The position numbers were made by a program, and so were the translations under genes. From Methylobacter luteus IMV-B-3098 (lineage in GTDB: Bacteria; Pseudomonadota; Gammaproteobacteria; Methylococcales; Methylomonadaceae): a stretch of 64,000 nucleotides of DNA. Of the stretch, positions 1 to 7,896 are shown piece by piece. The first letter of the stretch is position 1. Every line of letters starts with the position of its first letter. The DNA is taken from assembly GCF_000427625.1 (NCBI RefSeq), contig NZ_KE386569.1, forward strand, positions 1,852,591 through 1,916,590, in the 5' to 3' direction. Under the pieces are notes generated by a model. It was not told the DNA's origin, searched no databases, and saw nothing but the letters and a program-made list of their open reading frames with translations.

Positions 1-272
1 TCCTGATGAATCTCCGACCACACCGGCTGCTGAAATTTTCTGGCAGGCCGGGCATCGGATCCTGGATATAACCTCAACGCCAGGGCTTGGTCATCCAGAT
101 CATCCGGCAGCGGCCAGCAGAGCTGATGCTGCTCGGCCAGCTTGAGGATGTTTTGAATGCTGCCGACACTGATCTTGGTGCCGGCGCTGATTTGCCGAAT
201 ACTCAATCCGGCACTGAGACGCAGTCGTAAAACTTCTCTGATTTTTCGCATGGCAATTCGTTGGGCTGACAT
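1..272 (-). CDS. istA: IS21-family transposase IstA, N-terminal part (partial at window edge)
   Basis: The reading frame starts with ATG at 270-272 and stays open to the window edge, giving about 90 residues. It begins MSAQRIAMRKIREVLRLR and continues with a helix-turn-helix segment (GLSIRQISAGTKISVGSIQN). A WPLPDDLDD segment follows, typical of the region after the HTH in IstA proteins. The catalytic DDE domain and the partner ATPase IstB would lie to the left, outside the window. IstA cuts and joins the element ends at the repeats found upstream of its start. Family assignment is from motif recognition. Confidence 0.85.
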   Translation of the reverse strand, partial: MSAQRIAMRKIREVLRLRLSAGLSIRQISAGTKISVGSIQNILKLAEQHQLCWPLPDDLDDQALALRLYPGSDARPARKFQQPVWSEIHQ

Positions 273-490
273 ATCCTTTCCAAAAATCGGAACAGGATAC
301 TAAGGTTTAACAAAACAATGCGTTAGGAAGGATTCTGGCCATCTGAACAGCCATTCCGGCAACTTGAACACCGATTCTGGAAATGCTCCAAAAAGTGTTC
401 AGCTTGAAACCAGAATCAATGTTCAACTTCGTTCAGAATCAGTGTTCAGATTGAATCAGAATAGGTGTTCAGGTTGGGCCAGAATATGCA
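1..490 (-). mobile_element. IS21-family insertion sequence, left part only (runs off the window)
   Basis: The segment holds the start of an istA-like gene and, upstream of it, a terminal region with repeated transposase-binding-type motifs. Four direct copies of a motif of the form TGTTCAnnTTGnnnCAGAAT lie at 396-416, 420-439, 443-462 and 466-485. Two copies in the opposite orientation lie at 332-349 and 353-370. The likely outer end is the TGCA at 487-490. Multiple terminal repeats of this kind are known for IS21-family elements. The element abuts the last integron cassette, so the cassette array beyond this point has been interrupted or lost. The exact end is inferred, because the other terminus and any target duplication lie outside the window. 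Confidence 0.75.
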
Positions 491-990
491 ACCGGGCTTG
501 TCCAACAACCGGTTCAGATTGTGGTTCGCTTTGCTCACACAATCTAACCTTATTCGTTTGAACCTCGATACCCGTGGATCATCTTGTACAACGTGCTCCG
601 CAATATGAAAGAATTCTTTAATGGCTGAATCGTTTAAAGCCGCTTCGCGAGGCAACATGCGACCTAGAAATTCTGTGCCCCCCAAAGGGACTGTTCAGGG
701 TCAATGACCGCAAACTGAATTTGATCTTCTGTTGTTCGACACTCAAAGCCGACGGAACGTCGTTGATCTGGTATGCCCCCTTCGGCCCATCCACCGAGAC
801 CGATAGCCATTGTTACGCCTCTCTCCAAGTGTCCGATTGTCCAACTGGCAAAGTAGACGGCGTAAGCGTCATTGTTGTTGTATACGAAGCCATACACTGT
901 CTCGGTTTTGTTACCGCAGCACTCACAGTAAGTAGATTCCTTCGCTTCACCTGGCTCGATGGTTATTTTCGCCACGTCACTTTCCCTCAT
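446..990 (-). pseudogene. Integron cassette 16: conserved hypothetical protein, frameshifted at a G run
   Basis: Two overlapping minus-strand frames make up one gene. Residues from 990 to about 680 include a CECCG cysteine motif and the segment YAVYFASWTIGHLERGV. They end prematurely after a run of six G at about 680-685. The continuation (EFLGRMLPREAAL, then HVVQDDPRVSRF) is in the neighbouring frame down to 446. One extra G restores a single frame reading through SLWGGTEFLGRM. The N-terminal half resembles a small conserved family of unknown function. The reading frame runs through the presumed attC and into the IS21 end, so the original stop has probably been lost. It could be a true frameshift or a homopolymer sequencing error. 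Confidence 0.65.
500..572 (-). other. attC site of cassette 16 (degenerate)
   Basis: The plus strand has GTCCAAC at 500-506 (an RYYYAAC core box) and a weak partner near 566-572. The centre is an imperfect inverted repeat (GGTTCAGATTGTG against CACAATCTAACC) with one extra base in one arm, the usual attC layout. The right-hand core box is poor, hence moderate confidence. The IS21 end lies 10 bp away. Confidence 0.45.
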
Positions 991-993
991 GAG

Positions 994-1059
994 GTATAAT
1001 GTGGAATTAACCAGCCTGCGCGGCTCTTTGCGCAGATCCGGTTGAATGATGGGTTAGCA
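994..1059 (-). other. attC site of cassette 15
   Basis: On the plus strand the site runs from a degenerate GTATAAT box to GTTAGCA at 1053-1059, with GGAATTAACC and GGTTGAATG as imperfect inner arms and a central CGCGGCT...GCGCAG stem. The amidase stop codon lies inside it. Confidence 0.65.
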
Positions 1060-2545
1060 ACATGTTCGGTACCGTGCTGCGCCAAGGGTGTGCGGTCTCT
1101 AGTTGTCCAGCAAGCTGGAACAAAAGCCGGTCATTGCCCTCTGCGGCCATGAAGTGCGCGCCGTGCGGCAGGTTGTTGCGATCCCAATAGAGAGGAACGG
1201 ACATTGCTGGTTGCCCTGTCATATTGGCAATGGGGGTATATGGTGTCTGGAAAAGGGACTTCTGAATGACAGAATCCAAAAACTTGTCGGAGCAAATTTT
1301 TCTTCCCAACCCTGTTGAAGCGAGAAAGCGGATTGCAAGCCGTTCCACGGGATTGGGATCAAGAGCATTGGACGGAAGCGGCGGGGTGGCTACGGTTGGC
1401 GTCAGGATGACGTCGTACTCATTGTGAAGTTCGGACATGCGGCTGGCGGCTTTCTTCCACACGTCCAGGGCCCAAGCCACGCGCTCGTCACCTATACCGC
1501 TACCAACTGTTGCCATGAATCGGGTGTTCAGCTCGATAGGCATGCTTTTCTCCTGCATCCCGATCAGACGCGCCATATCGGTGACATCTCGCGCCGTGTA
1601 TCGGAAAACGACGGTCAAAAAGGCGCGCATCAGCTCGCTGCCATCGAAACCCCAGATCGGGGTGCCGATGTGATGGCCTAGCTGTTCGCAATATTTCGCT
1701 GCGGCCTCTGCTGTGGAAATGCAATCCGCATGGACGGGCGTGCCTGTTGGAGACTGAGTAATCAGTCCAATCTTCATGCGGGGCGGTGTCTGCATCGCCG
1801 CGTGAAGGGATGAATGTTCCGGTGGACTGAGTGTCGAATATCCAGCATCGGTATTACCAACCATCACGTCGAGATAGGCAGCACTGTCGCGGACGCTCAA
1901 CGTGGATACATGGCTAACGACCGCGCCACCCCATGCTTTGCTGAGGTCTTCAAATCGGTTCAGACCGCGAGAGGGTTTGAAGCCAAATATTCCGCAATAC
2001 GAGGCTGGAAAGCGGATTGAGCCGCCCCCATCGCTGGAATAGGCCATTGGAACGACTCTAGCGGCAACCGCAGCAGAGCTGCCTCCACTCGACCCTCCCG
2101 AATTCAGCTTTGGATTCCAAGGATTTCTGGTTTCACCGAAAGCGGCGGGAGCGGTAAGCGACGATGCTCCAAGCTCCGATGTGTTGGTCTTTCCGAAGAC
2201 AACCAAACCTGCCCGGATGATTCTGTCGGCCATGCCGCTGTTGGCATCGGGAATGAATCTCTTCATCGCATTGCTACCGTTTGACAGTGGATAACCGGCA
2301 AACGGCAGCCTCAAATCCTTTACAAGAAACGGAACTCCACAGAAAGGCGCATGGAGATCTGTCTTTGCCACCAAGGAGTCTGCCAGTGAATCCATCGAGC
2401 AGATAACCGCATTGAGGGTGGGATTTACCGCGTGCAGGCGCGTCCTGGCTTCATGCAATAGTTCCTGTGAAGAAACGTGACCCGTGCGCACTAATTCCGC
2501 AAGGCCTAAAGCATCAAAATCTTGGTAGTTCGAGAGTCCGCTCAT
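1007..2545 (-). CDS. Integron cassette 15: amidase-signature family hydrolase
   Basis: This 512-residue protein is an amidase-signature (AS) hydrolase, which cleaves amide bonds with a Ser-cisSer-Lys triad. The triad elements are visible: Lys76 in FLVKDL, the Ser/Gly stretch GGSSGGSSAA at about 150-159, and Ser176 in DGGGSIRFPAS, where the S-I-R-F-P order matches the AS signature. Length is normal for the family. The substrate cannot be told from sequence. The ATG lies just inside the upstream attC boundary (2559), and the last residues are encoded by attC DNA. At about 1.5 kb it is the longest uninterrupted gene in the array. No dedicated promoter is evident, so expression may depend on Pc or on an internal promoter. 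Confidence 0.88.
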   Translation of the reverse strand: MSGLSNYQDFDALGLAELVRTGHVSSQELLHEARTRLHAVNPTLNAVICSMDSLADSLVAKTDLHAPFCGVPFLVKDLRLPFAGYPLSNGSNAMKRFIPDANSGMADRIIRAGLVVFGKTNTSELGASSLTAPAAFGETRNPWNPKLNSGGSSGGSSAAVAARVVPMAYSSDGGGSIRFPASYCGIFGFKPSRGLNRFEDLSKAWGGAVVSHVSTLSVRDSAAYLDVMVGNTDAGYSTLSPPEHSSLHAAMQTPPRMKIGLITQSPTGTPVHADCISTAEAAAKYCEQLGHHIGTPIWGFDGSELMRAFLTVVFRYTARDVTDMARLIGMQEKSMPIELNTRFMATVGSGIGDERVAWALDVWKKAASRMSELHNEYDVILTPTVATPPLPSNALDPNPVERLAIRFLASTGLGRKICSDKFLDSVIQKSLFQTPYTPIANMTGQPAMSVPLYWDRNNLPHGAHFMAAEGNDRLLFQLAGQLETAHPWRSTVPNMLLTHHSTGSAQRAAQAG

Positions 2546-3150
2546 TGGTTTCTATAGCCGCTAACGCCAAGATCAGCCGTCAAGGGGCGCATCGCGGCCC
2601 GAGGTCGGCTGGAGCGCGACGTGTTATGCGATTCGCTCCATTCTTCGTGGGTAATCCGATACAACCGCACCTCCTTTCCATGAAACCGCACTTCCCTGAA
2701 GCTACGGAATCCCGCTTTCTCGGCGACTCGCAATGAGGCAATGTTTGCGGGCTCGATAATTGCCACCACTGACCCGCACTCTTTTACCCTGAACGCATAT
2801 GCGAGACCTGCCCCCGCCGACTCGGTGGCGAGGCCTTTGCCCCAGTATCGCCGTGCTAGACGATATCCAAGACTGGTTTCTTCCTTATCTCCGACATGCT
2901 CAGGGCCAACTCCGCAGAAACCAATGAAAGCGGAAGTTTCCTTTTCGATGAGCGCCCAGGGCCCGATTCCGTGCGACTTGTAGCTCACCGAGCACCATTC
3001 TATGAATTTCCGGGTAGCCACCTCATCACACACGCCACAAACCGAATGCTTCATGACCTCTGGATCGCCAAGAATCTCCATCAGTGCAGGCACGTCACCC
3101 GGAGAAAGCGGTCTAATCAGCAGTCGTGATGTCGCGCCAATCTGCTCCAT
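2542..3150 (-). CDS. Integron cassette 14: GNAT-family N-acetyltransferase (RimJ/RimL-like)
   Basis: The protein has the GNAT fold of the RimJ/RimL type: an N-terminal beta strand (SRLLIRPLSPGDVPAL), a central acetyl-CoA-binding motif A (RRYWGKGLATES) and a C-terminal EKAGF segment typical of the family. It would transfer acetyl from acetyl-CoA to an amine; the substrate is unknown. I place the start at the ATG of MEQIGATSR (3150). Upstream in-frame starts at 3165 and 3177 lie inside the neighbouring attC. The last 25 or so residues, after HEEWSES, are encoded by its own attC, so the C-terminal tail is probably not part of the fold. The stop overlaps the start of the amidase cassette gene by 4 bp. 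Confidence 0.85.
   Translation of the reverse strand: MEQIGATSRLLIRPLSPGDVPALMEILGDPEVMKHSVCGVCDEVATRKFIEWCSVSYKSHGIGPWALIEKETSAFIGFCGVGPEHVGDKEETSLGYRLARRYWGKGLATESAGAGLAYAFRVKECGSVVAIIEPANIASLRVAEKAGFRSFREVRFHGKEVRLYRITHEEWSESHNTSRSSRPRAAMRPLTADLGVSGYRNQ
2559..2629 (-). other. attC site of cassette 14
   Basis: Plus-strand boxes are CGCTAAC at 2559-2565 and GTTATGC at 2623-2629, separated by the imperfect inverted arms GATCAGCCG...CGGCTGGAGC. It separates the GNAT and amidase genes and codes for the GNAT C-terminal tail. Confidence 0.85.
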
Positions 3151-3161
3151 TTCTCCCTCAC

Positions 3162-3242
3162 GCATAACGTTCGCCATAACCGGCGAGCAAAAGCAGAGCG
3201 AAGCGGCGCTTTTGTACGTCCGTGTTGATGGCGTTGTTAGCT
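3162..3242 (-). other. attC site of cassette 13
   Basis: Plus-strand GCATAAC (3162-3168) and GTTAGCT (3236-3242) enclose the arms CGCCATAACCGGCGAGCAAAAGC and GCTTTTGTACGTCCG...ATGGCG. The sequence closely resembles the site at 10468-10554. Confidence 0.9.
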
Positions 3243-3246
3243 CTCA

Positions 3247-3597
3247 TTACGTAACAGATACGTTTTGTACCAAGATGTTGCCATTGACGTTGATGAGACG
3301 GAGAAACGCTATGTGCTCGCCGTTGGATTTTGTGTACTTCTGTTTCCAGAAGATGGCGGCATCCGTTTCCTTTCTAAAAACTGCAACGAACTCCCTTTCC
3401 GCAAAGAAACCGAGTTTGGCTTGGTATTCCTTGCACTGCGCTTCCAGATTCTCTTTTGTAACAATTGCCTTTAATTGATCGGTGAAGTCTCTAATGTGCC
3501 GCTCATGATCGATGTCGGTCGAGGCTTGCATGAGGTTGTCCATTATCGGATTGGCGATTGCTAGGATTTCAGATTCCGACATCTTCAGCCAGTTCAT
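3247..3597 (-). CDS. Integron cassette 13: hypothetical protein
   Basis: This is a 116-residue soluble protein with a helical N-terminal half (residues 1-70) and a strand-rich C-terminal half containing FVAVFRKETDAAIFWKQKY and FLRLINVNGN. I do not recognise a named family. The gene fills its cassette: it starts at ATG 3597, just beside one attC (ending 3606 or so), and stops at 3247, four bases from the next attC core. There is no signal peptide or membrane segment, so it should act in the cytoplasm. Confidence 0.7.
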   Translation of the reverse strand: MNWLKMSESEILAIANPIMDNLMQASTDIDHERHIRDFTDQLKAIVTKENLEAQCKEYQAKLGFFAEREFVAVFRKETDAAIFWKQKYTKSNGEHIAFLRLINVNGNILVQNVSVT

Positions 3598-3605
3598 GGT
3601 GTGTC

Positions 3606-3724
3606 CTTCTGAGAGCTAAGGGGCGTGCCGCCCACGGGAGGCGGGCGGAGCCCCAAAGCTTGATAAATTACAAAGCTTTAAAACCGCCATGAGGCGGCAC
3701 GTCCCTTTGAGCGCCATGTTAGGC
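3606..3724 (-). other. attC site of cassette 12 (long form)
   Basis: The plus strand ends in GTTAGGC at 3718-3724 and has the inner arms GCTAAGGGGCGTGCCGC and GGCGGCACGTCCCTTTGAGC. Its outer left box is degenerate. It belongs to the same long class as the site at 11070-11192, with a shared TTTAAAACCGCCA stretch in the variable terminal structure. Confidence 0.75.
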
Positions 3725-3768
3725 TTTTAGCTTTACTCTGACCCCAGTTATTCCGTTTGATTGACAGG

Positions 3769-4832
3769 CTACAGGCCACAACACTTTTTATACTTTTTAC
3801 CACTGCCGCATGAACAAGGTCTATTTCGGTCTCTTCCACTTTGGTTAGGTGGCGCAACATCAACTTTTTCTTTTTCGGCGCTTTTAACTACAACTGATTT
3901 TATTTGTTTAAGAAACAGACGAGGCGATTTATCTGGAAACAACTTATTTAACCAAAATGTATCTAGCGCACATGCTGCAATACCTGCTGGAGTGCTTTGT
4001 ACGCCAATAGCAGTTGTAATGACAAAACGAAGCGTTTTCATGAGATAAGAATCTGCAATGCTAGTTTGCTCTAACGAATCTTTAAAAGCATTAACAATAT
4101 CCTCATGAGAGTTTTGCGGCTGAAATGTACTTAGCCATTTTCTGAAGTTTTCCGCAGATTTTAATTCTCGTAAATCAAGAAGTTGTTCTGCTGTAATTTT
4201 ATTATCAGCAAACGCCAATCCAACATCAGGAACTCCTAAAATTTCTTGAATTTGGGCAAAAGCTTTTTGTCCTTCAATTGGCATACCTACGCGCTGTCCT
4301 TTAGCTTTTAAGAGAGAAAGCGAGTAATCGTCTCCGGTAATTTCGTCAACTTTCAAATCCGAACTTATCCCTAATACAAAATTTTCAAATGCAGCATGAA
4401 GAACAGCCCCAATTTCAGATTTATCTTCTTCGGCATGAGGGGAATATATCCTTATTTGGTTAGGTTTGATTCCTTTTAGTTTATTTAGTGGTCTTCCATT
4501 ATTTCTGATGCTTAGAAAATTTCTTAAATAAGGACTTCTTTTAATATCGCTATAAGTTTCAGCTACAAATGTTTCAGCTTTAATATTTGAAGTCACTGAA
4601 ACTACTTTATCAAGCAATAAGTTAGTAATAATTCTTTTTCTATCTGCATTTGCTATTGGGGTTGAGAATCTTAATACAGTATCAATGCACTCATCAAGAG
4701 GGGCAAAATATAAGTTAAAAAGATTAGAATTATGTTGTCCATATTGATCCGCTACAGAAAAAAAATTTAATCCATTTCCACCATACATAAACCATTTATC
4801 ATATCGAGCAAGTACTAGAACATTACTTTTTA
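3769..4832 (-). pseudogene. Integron cassette 12: SEC-C motif protein, 3' part of a gene split by IS1182
   Basis: This is the larger, C-terminal piece (about 354 residues) of a cassette gene interrupted by the IS at 4837-6385. It ends with CSCGSGKKYKKCCG, a SEC-C zinc-binding motif like that at the end of SecA, where it binds zinc and contacts partners. The body, from an internal ATG at 4788 onward, is not recognised. Deleting the IS and one CTAG copy joins this piece in frame to the segment at 6386-6596, giving an uninterrupted 424-residue protein. The DNA is clearly more AT-rich than its neighbours, suggesting a foreign source. An internal start could still give a shortened product. Confidence 0.8.
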
Positions 4833-4836
4833 CTAG

Positions 4837-6385
4837 GAGTCTGTCGGACAGGGTTCAGTATTATGATTCTTATTTGACCGATATGGATTATTGGCGGCAT
4901 TGAGTCTTCGGTTCTGCCCAACCAAGAGCTATTTCGGGTTATTTTTCCGTTATCCGGCCGCCAGCACATGCATTCGCTTTAAATTGAAGGCCATAGTCAC
5001 CAGTTTCCACTCACCAGCTACCGCATCAAGACCTCTCAGCGAGAATTGGCGGAAGCCCAGTACCTGTTTGATGATCCCAAATACCGGCTCGACCGTGCTT
5101 TTGCGTTTACCATAAAGCGTGCGGCCACTCTGGGTTTTGAGTTTCCAGGCCATTTTGACCAGCGGGTCATCGCTTTCAGGTTCCGGTGCATCCGGCGTCA
5201 GGCGTTCCGCCAATGGCAGATGATGGGCTTCCCGGCCCAGCGCGATGAGGGGTGTAATTTTTTGCTCCACACAGGCCTGGATGTTGTCTTTGCTGAAGTA
5301 GCCGTTGTCGGCCAGCAGCATTTCCGGCTTGCCGAGGCTGTCCGGCAAGGCGTTCAGCGCTTTCAGCATCGGCTCGACTTGCCGCTTGTCGTTGGTATGC
5401 TGGCTGAGCGTGGCGGCAACCACCAGCAGGCTGTCAACATCGACGGCCGCCTGGGCATTGTAGCCCTGCACGAAGCCGTCCTTGCTCGGCATGATCCGCG
5501 ATGCTTCGTCGGTCAGGTTGATCTGGTCCTTAGCTTGGGGGCCGGTTTCGGGCGCCTTGGGCTCCTGGCCTCGGGGTTTTTTGCCCGCCTGGCGCTGGCG
5601 CTCCCGGTCAGCCAGTCTCTCCTGGTGGTCTTTTTGGGCTTGTTCGTCCCGTTCTTTAACCCGTTCGGCAATCTTGGCCTTGGCTTCCGCCAAGGCTTTC
5701 AAGCGATCTTCCCGACGCGCGACTTCCGCCGGCAAATCGATACCGTCGGCCAATTCTTCCTGATCAACGTCCGCTGCCTTTTTCAGCAGGGCCTGCACTT
5801 CCTCACGCAATTGCGCTTCCAGCTTTTCGATGTGGCCATGGGACAAGGCCTTGTGCTTCGAGGCATTGGCCTTGATTTTGGTACCATCCAGCGAAATCTG
5901 TCCCAGCTTGACGAGTTTCATCGTCTGCGCCAGTGTCAGCACTTGTACGAACAAGTCCTCCAACTCCACCAGAAAGGTCTTGCGGAAATGAGCCAGGGTG
6001 TCATGATCGGGATGATGATTGGCAGCAATGAACCGAAACGCCACTGAATCGTAGGTTGCCCGCTCGATCTTGCGACTGGAGAACGTGCCGGTCGCATAAC
6101 CATAGATCAGCAGGGCCAACAGCAGTGCCGGATGATAAGCCGCTGAACCCCGTCCAGAATAATGGCCTGTCAGTTTTGATAGATCGAGCTGATCGATCAC
6201 TTCGACGATAAAGCGTGCCAGGTGGTCTTCCGGCAACCATTCGTCCACGGACGGCGGAAGCAAATACTGTTGGTTACGATCAAACTGAATAAAGCGACTC
6301 ATCAGAAATCATGGCGGTAAAATGATTGAACTCATCACTATTTTACAACTGATGAGATTTAAATGCTGATAAGTCCGACAGACTC
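4837..6385 (-). mobile_element. IS1182-family insertion sequence, complete
   Basis: The element is 1549 bp and is bounded by perfect 13-bp inverted repeats GAGTCTGTCGGAC (4837-4849 and 6373-6385). It is flanked by a 4-bp CTAG direct repeat (4833-4836 and 6386-6389), itself a palindrome as often seen for IS1182 targets. It carries one transposase gene. It is inserted in the same direction as the cassette gene it breaks. Intact ends and transposase suggest a recent insertion. Confidence 0.95.
4950..6302 (-). CDS. IS1182-family transposase
   Basis: This 450-residue DDE transposase catalyses movement of the element around it. The N-terminal domain (residues 1-110) has the family hallmarks LPPSVDEWLPEDHLARF, ALLIYGYATGTFSSRKIE and HPDHDTLAHFRK. 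The catalytic Asp segments are SLDGTKIKANASKHK and LLADNGYFSKDN, and the Glu lies in GKRKSTVEPVFGIIK near the C-terminus. A charged, probably flexible segment rich in Lys/Arg/Gln lies between residues 180 and 260. Length is normal and no frameshift is seen, so the enzyme should be active. The start ATG is 71 bp inside the right inverted repeat. Confidence 0.95.
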   Translation of the reverse strand: MSRFIQFDRNQQYLLPPSVDEWLPEDHLARFIVEVIDQLDLSKLTGHYSGRGSAAYHPALLLALLIYGYATGTFSSRKIERATYDSVAFRFIAANHHPDHDTLAHFRKTFLVELEDLFVQVLTLAQTMKLVKLGQISLDGTKIKANASKHKALSHGHIEKLEAQLREEVQALLKKAADVDQEELADGIDLPAEVARREDRLKALAEAKAKIAERVKERDEQAQKDHQERLADRERQRQAGKKPRGQEPKAPETGPQAKDQINLTDEASRIMPSKDGFVQGYNAQAAVDVDSLLVVAATLSQHTNDKRQVEPMLKALNALPDSLGKPEMLLADNGYFSKDNIQACVEQKITPLIALGREAHHLPLAERLTPDAPEPESDDPLVKMAWKLKTQSGRTLYGKRKSTVEPVFGIIKQVLGFRQFSLRGLDAVAGEWKLVTMAFNLKRMHVLAAG

Positions 6386-6596
6386 CTAGCTCATCAAATA
6401 TATCTTCACCCAATAAAATACGAAGAACTGGCAGTATTTGAAGATTACCTGTAGGTATAAATATTTGGTCATAAAGCAGGATGTAATTAGCTAATGAGCG
6501 TTTAATTTCGCTCGATGCAACCATAGCATCAGAAACTTTATTCAAATTTTGAAAAACTGGCCAAATGCCTAAATCAGTAGCAAAAACTTTTCTCAA
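6386..6596 (-). pseudogene. Integron cassette 12: SEC-C motif protein, 5' part
   Basis: This is the N-terminal 70 or so residues of the gene broken by the IS1182 element. The start is a TTG codon at 6594-6596, because an in-frame TGA lies four codons upstream and no ATG is available. The protein begins LRKVFATDLGIWPVF and includes YILLYDQIFIPTG. Past the CTAG target site the frame runs into the IS and stops there. Rejoined to 3769-4832 it reads on as DIFDELVKSNVLVLARYDKW. Confidence 0.8.
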
Positions 6597-6616
6597 ATTA
6601 AAATCTCAATTTTGAA

Positions 6617-6685
6617 GCCTAACGCCTAGCTCACCCGACGAAAACCGCATAGCGGTTTTTGGTCGGGTGAAGCGCCGTGTTATAC
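6617..6685 (-). other. attC site of cassette 11
   Basis: Plus-strand GCCTAAC (6617-6623) and GTTATAC (6679-6685) enclose near-perfect arms AGCTCACCCGACGAAAACCGC and GCGGTTTTTGGTCGGGTGAAGC with a single mismatch/extra base. Confidence 0.92.
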
Positions 6686-7312
6686 ATTTTCATGGCTCAG
6701 TTTTGGCTTGAGATACTTTTCTATTTTCTCGATTGCCGAAACGAGATCTTTTTTGTATTCATCCGGCTCATCGCTCAAATCGTCATACATAATATCTCGA
6801 GCTTTCTTATCTATATTTCTTATTGCCTCTTTTGAGGCTTCAGCGGTATCTGGATTTATGAGTTCAATGTAGTGGCGAATTCTCGTAAACAACTCATGTT
6901 CAAGATCGAAAACCTTTTTGAATAGTTCTTTCAGCTCGACACCCCAAATTGCTTCCGCTTCCAGAAGGTCGGCATATAGCGATGTCCTTTCTATTTGAAC
7001 TTTGTCCCATCTTGCCTGGTAGGCTTTAGAGGTGCCGTAGAATCGCATTTGTTCGGGGGACATTTTTGCTGCTTCATCCTCTGGGGGTGAAGGCATTTCG
7101 TATGCCCACATGGCAGGATGCCTAACGCCATTAATTGCATCTCTATATTTGAATACTGTCACCAATATTCGCCGCGACAACTCGTACTCAGATTGTCCCT
7201 TCAGTTGACGTTGCCAAGTACCCAGACCCTGTACAGCTACAACCGCACCTGTTATTGCTGCACCAGATAGCACGAGATCTTTTAGCCGCGACACTATTTC
7301 TGTGCAGGTCAA
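6680..7312 (-). CDS. Integron cassette 11: hypothetical membrane-anchored protein
   Basis: The product is 210 residues. One hydrophobic segment lies near the N-terminus (about 11-29, LVLSGAAITGAVVAVQGLG), followed by a Trp/Arg-rich stretch and a long, charged, mostly helical cytoplasmic-type domain. I do not recognise the family. The topology (short anchor plus helical domain) recurs in small effector-like or signalling cassette proteins, but no function is claimed. The stop TAA is formed within the attC core box GTTATAC at 6679-6685, showing the gene and its recombination site travel together. Confidence 0.7.
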   Translation of the reverse strand: MTCTEIVSRLKDLVLSGAAITGAVVAVQGLGTWQRQLKGQSEYELSRRILVTVFKYRDAINGVRHPAMWAYEMPSPPEDEAAKMSPEQMRFYGTSKAYQARWDKVQIERTSLYADLLEAEAIWGVELKELFKKVFDLEHELFTRIRHYIELINPDTAEASKEAIRNIDKKARDIMYDDLSDEPDEYKKDLVSAIEKIEKYLKPKLSHENV

Positions 7313-7328
7313 TTGATGCTCCTTTTAG

Positions 7329-7400
7329 GTATAACGAGAAGCTCAGCGGCGCCGAAAAGGCGCTAGCCTTTTTGGCATCCGATGGAGCGACTGGTTATGT
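7329..7400 (-). other. attC site of cassette 10
   Basis: Plus-strand GTATAAC (7329-7335) and GTTATGT (7394-7400) enclose GCTCAGCGGCGCCGAAAAGGCGC and GGCATCCGATGGAGC arms. Confidence 0.85.
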
Positions 7401-7841
7401 CTTTTCATGTGGCATGCCTTGGATGAACCAGTTAAATGTGCCGACGGACGTGACCACATGTTCGGAGTCCTTAACTTCAACGCTGACCGTAATAGACGAT
7501 CGCTGTTTCTTCCCGAACTGCTCTTTGAAGGCTAAAACGGCTTCTTCCGATACTGAAGGGAACGCGAAAATAGCATTGCCCGCCGGCTTCTTAAACTTGA
7601 TATGCGATTCTCGCAGTAATGGGATAGCTTTCCCGACAAGCTCAGGAAACAGCAGTTGCAGTGCTTCACCGCTCGCCGTCTCCGCAAGTGCGAACTGCGC
7701 GCTCGCGTGAACCCCTTTCAAGTGGTTTTGGATCGAGGCGCTGAACGGCAACTCAAGCACGCCTTCCTCTGTTCGGCATATGCCGACCTTCTCAATGAAG
7801 GGGATCCCGATTACATCCATGCCAGATTTCTCCTCAGACAT
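7395..7841 (-). CDS. Integron cassette 10: DUF4442-like (hotdog fold) protein
   Basis: The 148-residue protein resembles the DUF4442/YiiD C-terminal group of hotdog-fold proteins, relatives of acyl-CoA thioesterases. The likely family segment is NHLKGVHASAQFALAETASGEAL (roughly residues 39-61), where hotdog proteins have a helix next to the active cleft. It is followed by strands such as AIFAFPSVSEEAV and SSITVSVEVKD. No thioesterase catalytic residue can be pinned down, so activity is open. The start ATG and stop TAA both fall in or beside attC core boxes, which is normal for a minimal cassette. Confidence 0.65.
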   Translation of the reverse strand: MSEEKSGMDVIGIPFIEKVGICRTEEGVLELPFSASIQNHLKGVHASAQFALAETASGEALQLLFPELVGKAIPLLRESHIKFKKPAGNAIFAFPSVSEEAVLAFKEQFGKKQRSSITVSVEVKDSEHVVTSVGTFNWFIQGMPHEKT

Positions 7842-7896
7842 AACGTTAAATTAAGGGGCGCGCTTTAGCGCGTCCCGCTTGAATAAATTGTTAGGC
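7838..7896 (-). other. attC site of cassette 9
   Basis: Plus-strand ACATAAC (7838-7844) and GTTAGGC (7890-7896) enclose TTAAGGGGCGCGC and GCGCGTCCCGCTTGAA arms. At 59 bp it is the shortest attC here. Confidence 0.92.

Noticed and set aside
5046-6047. 333-codon plus-strand frame
   Set aside because: It lies entirely antisense to the IS1182 transposase gene; composition-driven shadow frame with no family match.
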